Assembly: GCA_025201765.1 (NCBI GenBank)
Contig: MU623376.1
Coordinates: 124,001-188,000, forward strand
Direction of reading: 5' to 3'
From: Daldinia sp. FL1419
Taxonomy: Eukaryota; Ascomycota; Sordariomycetes; Xylariales; Hypoxylaceae
DNA: 64,000 nucleotides
Under the pieces are notes generated by a model, which saw only the letters and a list, made by a program, of their open reading frames with translations, was not told the DNA's origin and ran no database searches. How positions within the stretch are numbered: position 1 is the stretch's first letter; each line of letters starts with the position of its first letter. This document shows, piece by piece, positions 11,201 to 24,940 of the stretch. The translations under genes were made by a program, and so were the position numbers.

Positions 11201-14000
11201 CATCCAGAAAGAAGAGCCTAGAGACGCCAATGATACGGCATCTGTCAAATCACATCGAGGCCTTCTATTTCGGGGTCGTGCGCTTGGTTTCTTGATTGGT
11301 TTTCTTTCTCCTTCGGTATCGCAGGAATCATAAAACGAGGTTGGCTGATTCTAGCCGTAGGCTCATCCTAATATTGAGATACTTGGTGCCGATTTGTGGT
11401 ATGTATAGAACATAGAACACACTATGTAGAATGAGAACACATTGGTCACAATAGTCTACGGTTCACTCGGCGAACATTCTGTTACATGAGATTACACCCC
11501 ACATCTATCGATGTGATCGAGGATCCGATGGGTCGGCTCTTCGCACCAACACAATGGAAACGTTCTACGTAGTGTCAACGCGACTGGATTCGATAGTTTA
11601 TAAAGTTCTGTATTAGATTAGATGTTCGCAAACCCAAAGTACGGTACGGCACTGTGATAAAGCGGCAAGGCGGACGTGATGTCGAGGTGATTCGATACGA
11701 CTTGAGATGACTTGACTTAATATGACTTAGGGCGACTTGGTAATGTCACTTATAAGTGATCAACCAAATAACCTCACAATCAAACTACGGGATGTCAGAC
11801 GGGAATAGGTGAAAAAGAAATAAGCTTCTTTTTTCACTTTCTTTTTTTAACAATTTCTATAAAAAAATATTGTTTTAGCTTTACGAGCTTGCAGAAAAGC
11901 AATTTCGATGGGCCGCATGGCTATCTGGTTATTAAGCTTATTTGGCTGGTTCTATACGGAGACTCGTCATCACCACCAAAATGAAAGTATTTCCTGCCCT
12001 TTTCGTACCTTCGGGATGTTCTAATGCAGTCATTGGATCCTAAAGCCGTTTCTCTACAACACCTTCCGCACACGGCTCGGAGTCGGAACCGCTATAGAGA
12101 AACCGAAAGCTAAGAGATCCCAAAATAGAAAATAAAATCGCGTCTAGTTAAATAAGTTAGTTAAATGAGAGAGGTGCATACTTTTTTCTTCGTTCTAGTC
12201 CGTCTATCAACGCAACAGCTCAACGCCAACAGCTCAACGTGGCCACCTCGTGTTATCGTACAAACATCATCTCCACCAGTTTGCTCGGAAATGCTATTCG
12301 TAATCTTTTATGTGAATCAATCCCAACTTCTCGGATCGTCAAGCAACGTACCTACTGCTGTCACGCATGACGCAGTCACCGTTCAAACGAATATTGAAGC
12401 GGCTTCTAGTGTATCATAGCGCATTTAGAGTCCGCATCGCGACGTTAGTGATACGTTCGCCTATTACACCAACACCTTACTCTAATTCTCGCGGGGGGCT
12501 GTGTTAGGACACACAGCCCTGCATTGGTAGGTATTGTGCATTTTGACGTGCTATCGAAATCCAGAAGAGAACCGTTTGGGTACCATCAGGGCATCCATCA
12601 TTCGTTTCATTATTTTGCCGTGCATATTACCTGGTGCATTGGCAAATGCATTAGCACTGGCATTGCATTAGAGATTACGTTCCTACGTTATGTAGTAGCC
12701 ATGGGCCATGGCATACCTAGACGTGTACCTAGGTACCTAGATACCTACCTAGGCATAACATTGAACCCAACATTGGTATCCAAGTACCTAACTACTTATA
12801 CATAATATATGTACACATAGACATATACATTTTCATAGGTATGCATACACTACCTACGCATATACATCCCGTGGGCCTACTAATGGAATATTGTACATAC
12901 ATATGTAGGTACATCTATCTATCCATGTATGTAGGTTAGAACAGACAGTTTATGTACTGTACAGGCCGTGCATTATTATGCCCCATATTGTCCATATCGT
13001 CAGTGCTGTATTCTATGCTACGTCGTACTAACATAGCGGTGGAGCGGTGCTTTATCGGCCTAGAGTCCCAAATAAGGAAGCTTTATCAGGGTCCAGACAA
13101 TCATTCCACCTATTCCCACCGCCAAAAATGCCTAGAAAACTAGACAATTCGCTGGGACTTCCGACCTACAAGGTATCCATAACAGTTCCGTGGAAGCCTT
13201 CCGGCTCGACAAGACCCCAGCGAGAGCCCTCATACCTAGGTGTTTAACTAGGTGGTTAATTTGCCTCCCATTATGCGGCCTGTTACCCGGCTCCCACAGT
13301 GCTGGAAACTGGAATACGTAAGGGCAGCTTGTCCGGTCCATTGATAGATCATATGTAATGTAGAAAACTGATCAGAATGGAGGTTCCACGGGTAGATGGG
13401 TAGATGGTAGATGAATTGCGAAGTACTGACCGTTGTGTGGTACATACGAATTATCTCCACACCAATCGCATTTCTCTCGGCCTATTCATCGACCAGTACC
13501 TTGCATGCCAAATTTTGTGCCTGCAGATTCGTCCTGCAGGAACAATGCAGCAGCGGCATATTATTACTTTACAGAGTAAAGCATGGCAAGTCGGTATGCA
13601 AGCAGGTAATTGATCCGGAGCTTGAGATAATCTGACAGTTGGAGAAGAAAGGTAACTTACCGGAAAAGTAAACATGATGAAGCAACCCCCAATGTGATCT
13701 CAATCACCTACACTTACACACATCACAGCTTACGCCGTCCATTTTTCTCTACACAGCTACACTGCTTAAGGTAGGTACCTAGATAAAGATGGAGGATCGA
13801 CCGCCAATGTTTTCGCGCTAAGTATGGCCGATAAGCCTTCAACCAACCGCCAACAACATGGCAGTCTAAGTACCCAAGGTAATATACCTATAACTGCAAT
13901 CTTCCTACGCTACCTACAGCTCTACACATCACAAAACCCGAAAGGGCCGATCTAGGCAGTTCGCGTACTTCGTGTTACCAGTGTCGGCAACAAGAGCCAT
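8216..14000. other. Gene desert, left part (MSN2 upstream region)
   Basis: About the first kilobase is probably MSN2 leader and promoter; a TGACAG just upstream of the ATG could be a 5'-UTR intron acceptor. Beyond it I see no gene. ORFs such as 10130-10714 (-) lack family resemblance. The sequence holds CCCATG-rich repeats (9183-9265), an A-rich tract after a CTC-rich tract (11085-11137), stacked TACCTAGGTA palindromes (12714-12755) and frequent TACATA/TATGTA words. Confidence 0.5.
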
Positions 14001-17000
14001 AACGCGGAACCGGGCCAGAACACCAATTCGCCATTATGAAGCTCAGAACTTCTTGTGGTACTTGATAAATGATAGTGGTATATATAGAGGCCCGTGCTAT
14101 CCCAATATTCTTAACCAGGTAGGAAATCCGTAATGAGGGAATATTCGGAGAACGAGAGTGGCAATCTTCATTCAGTATATCCGCTCAAAACAGGAATCTT
14201 TCCTAGCTCAACCACCGACTGCACTACACTATACTACACTACGTAGACCTAATAGGTAGTATACAAACTGCAATGCGCAGAGTTTGCCCGAGGGTGTTTT
14301 TTTGGAACGACGAGTCCCATCAACATGGGCTGATCCATTTTGATCCATTCCCAGTGGTAACATTTCGCTCATACCGGTCCCAAAGCCCTGGGAACGTACG
14401 ACACCAAAACACCAAAATGACAGACAACCATCATGCCAGGTCTCAAGCCCTGGAAGCTATCGTCAGTTATTGCCCGAGTAGCACTTTGCTGTTTCGCTTC
14501 GTAACCCTCCCAAAGTGAACCGTCCTACGACTATGTGCCTACGATGGTAGCCCTCACGGTACTCATTAGTTCATTCCCCGTGACTGGACCTAATAGCACA
14601 CGCGATTTCACGTGTTTATCTACGAGATTACCGGATTTCTCATGGTTCTAAGCTCCCTGTCGAGAACCCATAGATGAACCGTAGATGGACCACGGGCCGT
14701 TTGGACAAGGAGCCGCTTCCTGCACCCGTTGGCGGAATTGGCGATTTCTAGCGGCGACATGGACCAAAAGCGGAACAGTGCCGGTCCCTCCAAACCACTT
14801 CCCCCAGATTCGCGAGATAGTATGAAGACCAGGCATCCCCTTGATTCCACCCACTCATATGCCAATTCGAAATAAGGCACGCATTTAGCTTAGCTTCGAA
14901 CCGGGAGCCTTGTAACATCCTGTAGCAGGTGTGATTCTGGAAGATCTTGACGGTTTCTCTCATATTCTTGGCTTCTTCACCGGCATATTTTCGACCAATG
15001 AGAATTGATACCGACTCGAATACCTGCGTGGCAGGAAGCCGGGCATATGTCCTCGCACCTGGCAACATACCAGGCCCCCTTGATGAAAGTTGTTTCTCAA
15101 TCGGGCCTTCGACGCATCATTTGCAAGGGAAAAGCGGTAACAAAAGAGTAGCTGCATTGAGGAAGTAAATCTCCAAACAATTGATCATCACGCTTCGATG
15201 ATATCTGGTAAGCCGAGGCCCTTGAAATAAGCGTCTGACATGTTCCAGTTTCGCAATACTTAGCCGTGATCTTGATGCGAGATGTCAAACTACCTGATAC
15301 ATTGGAGACTCTGTGCACGGTGCATGCACGTCGGCGGCCAAGGTGAACGGCGAACGGTAAACCACTGGACCACTAACTACAATTAACTAAAACATCACGA
15401 CATACCTCTTAGCGATCATAGCGTAACAAATAGTAATAATACAAGAGCTAACATGCAGTGTGGTATATACATATGAAGCAATAAATGTTACTAATAAATG
15501 AGCCTCAATCTACCGTAAATACCTACCTGGTAATATTTGCCAAGGTGATAGTTTTTACGGTCAAAGAATATACTATGGTACGGAATGAAGCCAATTCGCC
15601 AATTCGCCAATGCGCACCACGCCGCTACCAGCTTTACTTTACCTACTTTACCAATACCAGATACCAACACAGATCTGAGGACCCTTGAGGGGCCCCCGGA
15701 GAACGACCATTGGAAATACCCTCAATGACAAACTGTCCGCCGCGGAACATCATCCACTGACTGATGCACATACTAGCCTTAACACTTGAGCTGCCCAGGT
15801 TGCCTACCTATGTACACTAGGTAGGTGCCCACAAGGTAGGGACGGTGGATATCGTGTAGTGTATAGCATAGTATGATATAGAATCATGTACTCCATCATG
15901 TACTCCGCAAGAGACCAGCCAACGGACCAGTCGAGAAAGAACAAGGCGTTGTACTAGTCTTATTAGTGTACGACAGCTCAATAGCCAACACAAGGTGCTT
16001 TTCTTATGGAAATACGTGTACCAGCCATATCGAAGAAGAGTACCACTCAAGCCACTAAATAGCGTTTAGGTACAACACGTAGGCATCCGCATAGTGTTAG
16101 GTACATATACATATGCTAAGGTACTAGCTTGGAAACATTGTTATGCTGAAAACGCAGGGCGACGGTGGGCGACGGGTCCCTGGGAAAGAGTGGAAAGAGT
16201 GGAAAGAGAAAAGGCTCCAACTTTTGACACTAGGTTCAAATGATCCTCATCCTGACTTCCCCGTCGATATTTAGTCCTATTTGGTCGTTTAGTCCCGCTA
16301 ATGCAGGTCCCGGCCCAATTGGCAACGTTCCGCTCTTTCTTTCTCGAATGCTTCTTGCGTTTCAGAAGAGCCGACCCCGTTCGCCGTTAAGCGTCCCCCA
16401 CTTTCTTCCACTTTCTGCTAAGCCCATTCGACTTTTTGACCCATCTCCCATCTTCACTCTCCATTTACCTCATTACACTAAACTACTATCAGCTATGCTG
16501 CTATGCCAACTACCTAACATACTACCGTAATATGTATGTTGTATACTAACTAGTATTAGGTATGCATACATATACATACATATGTACAACCACGGTGGCA
16601 CGCATTTGAAGCTAAAGAGCTATATTGTTGTTCTTAAGCGAGGCGAGCAGTGGTCCGTGAGCTTCACCTGCTACGCCGAAGTTGGATGAGAGAGAGAGCT
16701 ATGACAATACCATAAACAGACACTCCAGGCACAAGCATTAGACACTACTATTATGTATGTACACTACACTACACTACGAATGAAAACAATCCACCCCGGT
16801 TTTCGGTGCATAGCGGACAACCCGCCTCGAAATTCAACAACTCCATTTTTTACCCTTTTTATTCTCTTCTAGCCATTCTAATCACTTCTAACCAATCTTT
16901 CTAACGTTCAATGTTTGTGTTACGTAGCATTAGGTAGGTAACTGAGACCCGCTGTTTATGGGTTAAAATTACCTAACCCGAATATGCAGTACTATCGTCC

Positions 17001-20000
17001 CAGAACCATAGGCACGGATACTTCCAAAACCTACGATGGAATATTCCAATCATGAGCCGACCCAACTTTCCTTACTTTTGACACCTTGGACAAATTGGGA
17101 ACGATTATGGATCTTCTAGACTCACCGGGGCATCTATCGAGTCGTATCCGTCGGAGACTATTACCTGTGCAGTTTCTCCACATCAACTTCGCATGAACAT
17201 GAGTTCGTTCACCGTAAATACGCGGCCCGAACATTGACTATATTGACTATATTGTATACGGGAGAGAGCTATAATCCACAGTCCACAGCCATAATACTGT
17301 ACTTAAGACTCTTACCCAGTTATATCCAAATACGGTCAAAATAACGCATTAGTTACTATAGCTGATATTAGCTGGTATTAGCTGGTATTAGCTGGTGCGG
17401 GAGAGATCCCATGACATTCATTGCCCGGAACTTCATTTGATCCAAAAGCAAACGCCACGTTTTCCTGCGCCATCTTTCGGATATGTCGATCTTGCTTACG
17501 ACGATCTTGGCCAAAATGCCACTGCCAGCAGCGTCTTTTGTTCAATTCTCTCTTAAAACTAAGTAAAGTCCATGCGATGAACTCGGTAAGTGCCGCCAGG
17601 GTCCAAGGGTAGGAATAAGGCAGATCTTCATCTCCCGCACAACGGCCTGCGGCGAGCCTGACAGGCCTGACAGGGCAAGCAACAAGCTTCTGACATGTTC
17701 GTGGGGCCGTGAGTCCGCGACGGATGACGGGCGAACGGGTGTCCGGAGATCTAATCTCGTGGGGTTTATCATGGTTCATCGTGAAAGACCCTCTAAATTT
17801 TTTCAGATAGCTAGCAAGGGCTAGCAGACTGGTCTTGACTGGTCGAACTTCTTAACGGGCAAGCCGAGTTAGCAAGGCGGACAGAGCCTCTCAGGCTAGC
17901 CCGACCGCCTAGAAACAATACAAGTTACACACGTAGCAGCATGGATAATCACACCGCCTGGACAACTACGAAACCAAATGGTTCGTTGATTCCTTTTTAG
18001 ATTAGCGACAACAATTTCTTTTGTCAACGCTTCGGTCTTATCGTCAACCCCTACATACATACTATGCTCTTCGTCAACTAGTGTGTATGTGCTCTCATTC
18101 TAGTCTTGAGGCGAGTACCACACTACAGTATGAGTGAGCTATCCGAACGAATGGTGTTGTTAGACGAATCGGTCACGAGTTTGGTTCGAAGGGGGGATTA
18201 ACTAAATCTTCTATGCCGCCTTCGGCTGTAGGGTAATTATCCCCGATTTCGCATCTCTATCCCACGTGTTCGCCTAAGGTCGCTGTCAATGCTGGTCATG
18301 CCATATTCGCCTTCAGTAAGAGGCGATGGAACTTAGTTATTCCAACTTCGTGGCGGCTAGACGACCTACCTTCCTAATATAATGATCTCGCCAAGCTTCA
18401 TCAGCCAGACGAATAGCAGCAGCGAACTCAAAGTCGGGTATCGATAATGAGTTACTACCTATCGGCACGATGCCTTCCTGATCAGTTACTCGTTCAAGTT
18501 AATACGACCTAGGTTGCGTCCGCATTACCTCCGCATCAACGTCAGTACACGGGACTGGATGCTGTGCGATAGAAGTAACAAGTTCCTTAACCCCAAGCAT
18601 TTACGGCGCAGGCAAACTTACCTCCCCCAATGCGCCAAACAGCATAGTTTTTAGGATCAAAAGTTTGCGACTCCCGCTCCGAGTAAGAGCTAACCATGTC
18701 TCGGAAACCAGACATTTACACGCGTACAAGTACTTTCGACAGATGGTATAGCCTATCACCGATAGCTTTTTTTATTTTTATTTTTATTTACCCTTCTGCG
18801 ACTGCCCGCCACAAACACGCGGTTGGGGAAGATTTTACAAATCGTAGATAATAGATCATCCCACCCAAAATTTTCAAGGATGACTTCGCTGTGCCTCTTC
18901 CCCCACGCGATATATTGTTGAGGTAGATTCTCCGAAAATGCACATATCGACAAGATGCCACTCAGATTTTCATGAGCCTAATGGGACATATACATAGTAT
19001 ATTACCTAGTAACTAGGGTCTTGACAAATCACGAAAGGATTCTGAAGTTACCAAACTACCAAATCGACATTACTGAGACTGGCGTCTATAGAACTCGAAG
19101 AATAGAGGTCGCCATCAATAGTCGAGATGGGATTGTATGAACATGGAGGCGCAGCAAACCCCGGCCATGCCGTCATTAAATTAGGGTTGGGATCAGTTTA
19201 CGAAGGCGGCGAGATCGCGGGATCCTCCCGGGCGTGGTTCAAATTAGCGAATCAGTGAACGAGTATATCTACGAAAGCATCGTCTAAGCTAAGCACTGCG
19301 ATCCTCCCGTCTTTGGTGTAAGCAAGCTTCGGTCGACGCTCGCTCAAACCAACGCGATTATACACTTGCCTAATTTTTCTTTGCTGTTGCAACTACATTT
19401 TGATTGTGTCGCACACCAAGGCACAATCCAGCTCGACGGCGCCGCTTTTTGAGTGCGTTTGGACAGGATTCGGTACTACCCAACGTGTTGGGTCGTACAA
19501 CTAAAGTATTCTTTGCTTTGCCTTGGAATCCGATCTAGTAAGTAAATGCGGAGGGAATCTGCATGTGAGCTGCTCCAACAAAATGAAAGCGCCCATGCGG
19601 CACGGCTCACCAGCAGGGCCGGTAGGGTATCCTCCAGAAGGAGTTATTCTGCGTATGCTTCCTAATGAGAATGTCATGTACCGTAATCCTTCCCTGGGCC
19701 CCATCGCAAGACTCTCAGTTCATATGGACTACTTGATCTATGCCGCACAACGTAGGGTAGGTTGGCATGCTTATGCTCTATTTCAACATGCACACATATC
19801 TAAATTTGCTTCTGATTGATAAATCTCATTGGTTGCCAACCAGCCGATTGCTGACCTACACCGCTTTGAGTAACCAGATTACTCCAACACTAGCAGACAG
19901 GTTCGAATGGCACCGAAAAGAGGGTTACGTTGAATCCTGCGTCACGTTTCTACTGGCTAGCCGCGCCTTAGACAGACGTTAAAGACCTACCATGCGAGTG

Positions 20001-23000
20001 GTGAATGGATGGCAAGGCTACCTAGGTGCTTACTCCGTAAGCCGTTGTCAAGTGCGACTGTTGGTAGACTAACAAAATCGGCGCGATTTCTATCGACCAG
20101 AACACTCGAACACATTCCTTTATCAGCAGTCGGGACTGGAATTGGAACTACACGGGTGGCTAAGAGTCTAGTAACAGATGGGATGGAGCCATTGTCTGCC
20201 ACGAAGGAGTGAGATTTTTGCAGTTATAACCGTTGCCGTTACGAATTTGCCACTCGCAATTGATCTCCCAGCTCAGGTTAACCCGACTCCCGCAGAAACA
20301 CACGTAAGAGCGTCTGTGGCACCTGTTTAACTTCTGAGAAGAGCATATGGCCGTTTGGAAGATATTAGCTGCCTGTCTTACTCGCGTCAATCCTGCGAGC
20401 CGAATATACCACAGCATGGCCCGATTCCGTAAAAGACCAGTAAAGAACATTGGTTAGTACGATCCCTCTTTACGATCAGGTATACCTGATTACGGTGGTA
20501 CTCTCTTTCAATGCGGTGAAACCTGGGAAGCAAAGCGACTGCTGACGCCATCCCCTAAATCCGCTACAGATCATCTACCGCGCCATACATATTCATTATT
20601 TCATGGCTATTGTCGGTTCCTATGAAAACTTCAGTTCTACACTCGTCGTGAAAAGGTCTAGAGCGGATCCCCGACGCCTTTGCCGTGCCTTGGGCAATCA
20701 GCTTATAGCGACTGCTCTATTGAGAGTGTCACACCAAGACGTCCTTCCGACACGTTGCTTGTTGCCAGTGGTCATTTTGACCTGTGGCTTATCATTCCTT
20801 ATTATTCATTCTCCAGATTAACGATGTAGATACTATCTCAGGTACACAGAGATGGAGTAGAGCCCACCATTACGCTTGGTGTTCGTAGTCCTGCTTTAGG
20901 TTATCGGAAATCAGGATTGGGGATAAGTAGTCGTTCGTCTAATCCTACAGCTGGGTCGCCATCAGAGTTCTGACTGGTCGGGACACCGTCGATGACAAAG
21001 AACCCTAGTATCAATAGTTCGCAGTCATGCTACTAATGACGTAGGTGTGTAAAGAGGACTACCGACTATAGGAATAGGTGTACAACCCACCATGACTTAA
21101 TTAGCTTCTGTGATATATGTTATCATTTAAATGACCCGGACATCTATACGATACCGCGTAGATCACTTCATGCGACTGCTGGCGATATTGCAATCTATTA
21201 GCCTGTTCGTAACGACAACTGGTCAGGAGGCAAATCCATTGTTCTCGCCTTTGTCCACCATATGCAGTATCATATAGTACCACCAAATCATTAAATGCAA
21301 CAACACTATCGCTTTGGCGTAAGCGGCTAGGCGTAGAATGTCCAGCAAGAACAGCCTTGCTGCGCATGATATCCGGTAGGTATCTTTTCGATAAAAGTAC
21401 CTAAACCTGATATAGGCCCGCGAGTAGTTCAACACATCTGAGGCTAGACTTAGGAGGGAAAGGGAGTAAAACGATACCAAATAGGAGTCCTTGCGTATGT
21501 ATTGGTATCAAATACCTTTCCGTTGCCTCCTAACAGGTAGAGAACCTTATAACAAAGCCGTACTTGGTCGCCCAAATGCCCAATATGACCGATCACCAAA
21601 TTCGGGAGCATCCGGTAAGATATCATAGCAAGCCTCAGCCGGTAGATCAATCTGTAGATCCCTGGGAGATTCACTAGACTTGTTGGAGGAGGCAAACTTA
21701 TCCTAGGATAACGCCAACGAGCTTGATTACTGATTCCGCGACGCCCCGGCCTGAGATCCGAGGAGCACGAAGCGAGACAACATATATCCGACCGCGTTTA
21801 ACTAGCTAGCTGTAATAAGAGACATCCATGGAAGACCACATGTATCACATTTTCTGGTTCTTGCTAGCAAAATGCCATGCTCTTATACTGTCCGCCCCCC
21901 GAAAGTGCCGGGCGTTGTGTCTCGGTCTGGGGAGCACAAAGGGTTGTTGTATTTTCTTCTCCCCGCGACGATTTTTATCGATAGACGATATGCGAAGTTG
22001 GCTGACTGATAGATCATAGACAGGTAGACATATTAGATAGCATATCCATCTTGGGTAAATCCAATGTTTGCGTCAGTATGCAAAGTAAAAGTGGTGACAC
22101 GTTACGGCCCAGACCAACGGAGAGACAACCTCGAAGCGTATGGGGGGGTCTTTTGAGACAAGTCCGGCTGGTCATTGCACGGTGCGTTTTTTTCCCTTCG
22201 GCGCCACGAGGAGGTTAGATAGGCCAAGACAAAACAAGCTTTTTTGACCCTTACCTATTTTGCTTTTCTTTTGCTTTGTTGCCTTAGAGGGGAGAGGGGG
22301 GCCGCGCGGTAGGTACCTGAGTTTTGTCTTAGACAAGGTCTTCGGGGCCGTAGATATCCGCGTGTTCTTGCTTTGGTTTCGGTTCGGTTCATGCTGCGTG
22401 TGTGAGGGCGCGAGAAAATGGATAATGCGGAGTTAGGAGGGGTCTTTGACGCGTCGTCCGGTTACTATATACTACTTCCTAGCGTCGGTCGTTAGATAGC
22501 TGCGACTTGTCTGTCGCCGCCAGCTGAAGACAGCATATCGGATTCTCGGTGCGAGACTTTCCAGCAGCTTGGTGTTCATGGGATTTGCCTCCGTATCTTG
22601 GTGAATGTGGAGGATTTCACCACTCCCAAGGTGGTTGCATTTCTCGGGCCGTGAGGAAAGCCATGGTTTCTTGGATGGGCAATTATTTGCCATGGAGGGT
22701 TCGTTTATGCGAATGTCTTAGGGACATTAGGGGAAAATCCTACCATATCGACTATAGACTTGGCCGCCAAGTATAGGGTATGAAAACGAGTCCAGACGGT
22801 TTAGTAGCCGTTTTCAATAATATCTTCCTCAAAACTTATACCAGCATTGAACAAGTCTCACTTTTTGTAAAAACTCACCAGGAGTCATATCACCCGTTTA
22901 TAGACAACTAATATATTAGTGGCAGAAGAAGCTTCTATTCCATCGCAAAGAAAATTCGTAATCCGATGATATTAGGGATACCCCGAGAAGAGGAAGGGAT

Positions 23001-23700
23001 ATGGGTAAGTCAAATTCGGCGTCCGTCCGCATGTTTCACTTAATTGCCTATCTAGATACCCTATTACTAAGAATAGGACGGGAGTCTAATAGAATACCTG
23101 ACCTTTCGTGTTACCAAGAAATACTAAATATAGCTAGGTAGTGTTATAGTGATAAAATATGTCTTTAGGGGCTTACTTTATAGGTAAGTGGTTATAATGA
23201 GGGTTTGTTCATGGTATCTCTTGCTCATATGATCATGATTATAATGTAATTTTCCCATCATATCCTGCATGTTAACATATAATAAAATCGCTTTCGGCGG
23301 CAAGTATGGGTTTGTAGAAAGGGGCTAAGCAAGAATAATTACAATTCAAAATCGATCCTGCGTAATGTCGAATCCTCCTACCAAGAGAGATATTTAGGCC
23401 TGACCCTTTATGAGTTATTTATGATACCTAAGCAGATCTTCGTGTGTTTCGAGAACTCTAAAGTTGTTGCATTTGATAATATTGTCCATATTTTGAATTG
23501 CGTCGGCGGTAATACCCCTGAGGACTAAGCCGATCTACAATCGAAGATTTTGTCAAATTGACATTACTACCTACCTTGGTAGATACCCAAGGTAGGTAGG
23601 TACTTATAAGTAACTTATATCGAGTACGATAATCTCTAACTAGGTAGGTACCTGGGTAGATAAGGCCAACGGAGTGTTGCTAGGCAATATCGCGTACCCC
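14001..23700. other. Gene desert, right part
   Basis: I find no ORF with a recognisable domain, steady codon bias or plausible exon chain over 9.7 kb. Short overlapping ORFs at 14620-15160 (-) and 17378-17779 (-) could be relics but match nothing I know. CACTA-rich tracts (14221-14243, 16762-16777), a 10-bp minisatellite (17366-17395) and a T-rich TTTTTA repeat (18769-18788) are the only structured pieces seen. I recognised no LTR, reverse transcriptase or transposase motif. Confidence 0.45.
17366..17395 (+). repeat. 10-bp minisatellite, three copies
   Basis: TATTAGCTGG occurs three times in perfect tandem, with a partial fourth copy upstream (GCTGA). Confidence 0.9.
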
Positions 23701-23767
23701 GCTGTCGACTTAAATAGCCCCTCAGGTAATCAGTCTTCCATCCCGAATCAGAGCCGCGAAACCAAAG

Positions 23768-23925
23768 TGACCATTGGCCTAGCGGTAATGAAGTAGGGTT
23801 AGAAAAAATCCTTCGAGGAGTTTTTCGTAGGACGCAGGTTCGATCCTCTCCGAGGGGCGGTAGGCAGGTCAACTATTCAGGTCAAACGACGAGAGCCGAA
23901 TCTGATTCCCAGCTTTTTTATTATT
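23768..23925 (+). other. tRNA-like element with Pol III A and B boxes (tRNA pseudogene or SINE head)
   Basis: TGGCCTAGCGG at 23775-23785 fits the A-box consensus TRGYNNANNNG and GTTCGATCC at 23838-23846 fits the B box. They are 52 bases apart in tRNA order. GGGTT (23796-23800) can pair with AATCC (23807-23811) as an anticodon-like stem. The acceptor and T-arm stems do not pair, so this is not a functional tRNA. A T7 run at about 23914-23920 (AGCTTTTTTTATT region) would stop Pol III. It may be a decayed tRNA gene, a SINE-type element or chance. Confidence 0.35.
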
Positions 23926-24083
23926 GTCGTCTTTTTATTTTTATCTTTTTGCTATTATTTCCTTCTTGTTATTATTTCCTCCCCTTCCTTTTTCCTCCAT
24001 TTTCTATTCTCATTAAAAGCACCCTACCTGCCTGTCGAAATTATTCTGATATTGTTCCTTAATAAGTACCTAACTTGCCTACT

Positions 24084-24940
24084 CTACTCGGCAGTCTTCA
24101 GTCCGTAATCCATCTTAATTAGATCCGCTGCTTTTTCTGCTAACGCATACACCGTAGATTGCAGACTGCCCGGAGGAAGCAGTGGCGCAACACTTGCATC
24201 AACAACGCGTATATTCTCTAACCCGTACACCTTCAGCTCGTATCAACAACACCCCCTTTCTCCAGGGGAAACATCACACACGTTCCCACGGGGTGCCACA
24301 TCGAAGTAGTGCGGGCCCGAGAATACTCCTTCGCAGCATCCAAGTCGGTAAAATCAGCAGTCGAAGGACAGGGCTTCAGTGGCTGTTTAAACAAACCACT
24401 GAAAGGCGGCGACCTGGAGATGGTATGGATATAAAGAACGAGTTCTGCGAAAACTTCGATATCAACATCTTTTCCCAGAAGCCGCGGGTCGATAATAGGG
24501 GTATCTAACGAGTTGCTCGACTTGATGTGAACATTTCCACGAGATAGTGGCTGAGCGAGCACGGCAGCGATATCTATGTATACGCTAGTAGGAGGGGGGC
24601 CGGATCCGTTAGAGGCCGGGTCGGGTGAGAGAGGACTATTGGAAATTACCGTGAGGTAAACACCTGATGGTGCATTTGGATCAAGCAGAGTCTCTTCGGC
24701 GATGTCATAATAAGCCAAATTTCGGGCTTGGACTTTACCCGAGAGATTCGCTGCTAGACGGTTCGCGTTTAGGATCTGGTTTAGGAACTCTCGCCTAGAT
24801 AGATACATAGATTAGCGGCAGTGTGATCCAGGGAACATACCAGGGGGCGTGATCATATATATAAGATTTGGGGATAGGTCGTGCGAGGAAGGTTGGCAAC
24901 TTCGTATCGGGGAAAGAAAGGAGATATGGTAGAAGAAGTT
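24084..24940 (-). pseudogene. GMC oxidoreductase C-terminal half, frameshifted relic
   Basis: The encoded protein resembles the C-terminal domain of FAD-dependent glucose-methanol-choline oxidoreductases. Reading down the minus strand, a block ending SYIYDHAPW (about 24910-24841) is joined by a 46-bp GT-AG intron (24840-24795) to REFLNQILNANRLAAN. Then come AVLAQPLSRGNVHI, the DPRLLGKDVDIEVFAELVLY region and WHPVGTCVMFPLEKGGVVDT with the catalytic His. A one-base loss near 24236 creates a stop; one frame over, LKVYGLENIRVVDAS and QSTVYALAEKAADLIK continue to a stop at 24084. The second active-site position reads PPGSLQ where the family usually has GN or GH. Further upstream pieces (to about 25270) might belong but contain stops, and the FAD-binding N-terminus is not recognisable. 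Confidence 0.75.

Noticed and set aside
14620..15160. Cluster of overlapping minus-strand ORFs (RKYAGEEAKNMRETVKIF region)
   Set aside because: Looked like a possible enzyme relic, but no motif could be placed and no exon chain could be built.
17378..17779. 133-residue minus-strand ORF
   Set aside because: No family resemblance; a second frame is equally open over the same bases.
23768..23860. Functional tRNA gene
   Set aside because: A and B boxes are present but acceptor and T-arm stems cannot pair, so it is reported only as a tRNA-like element.
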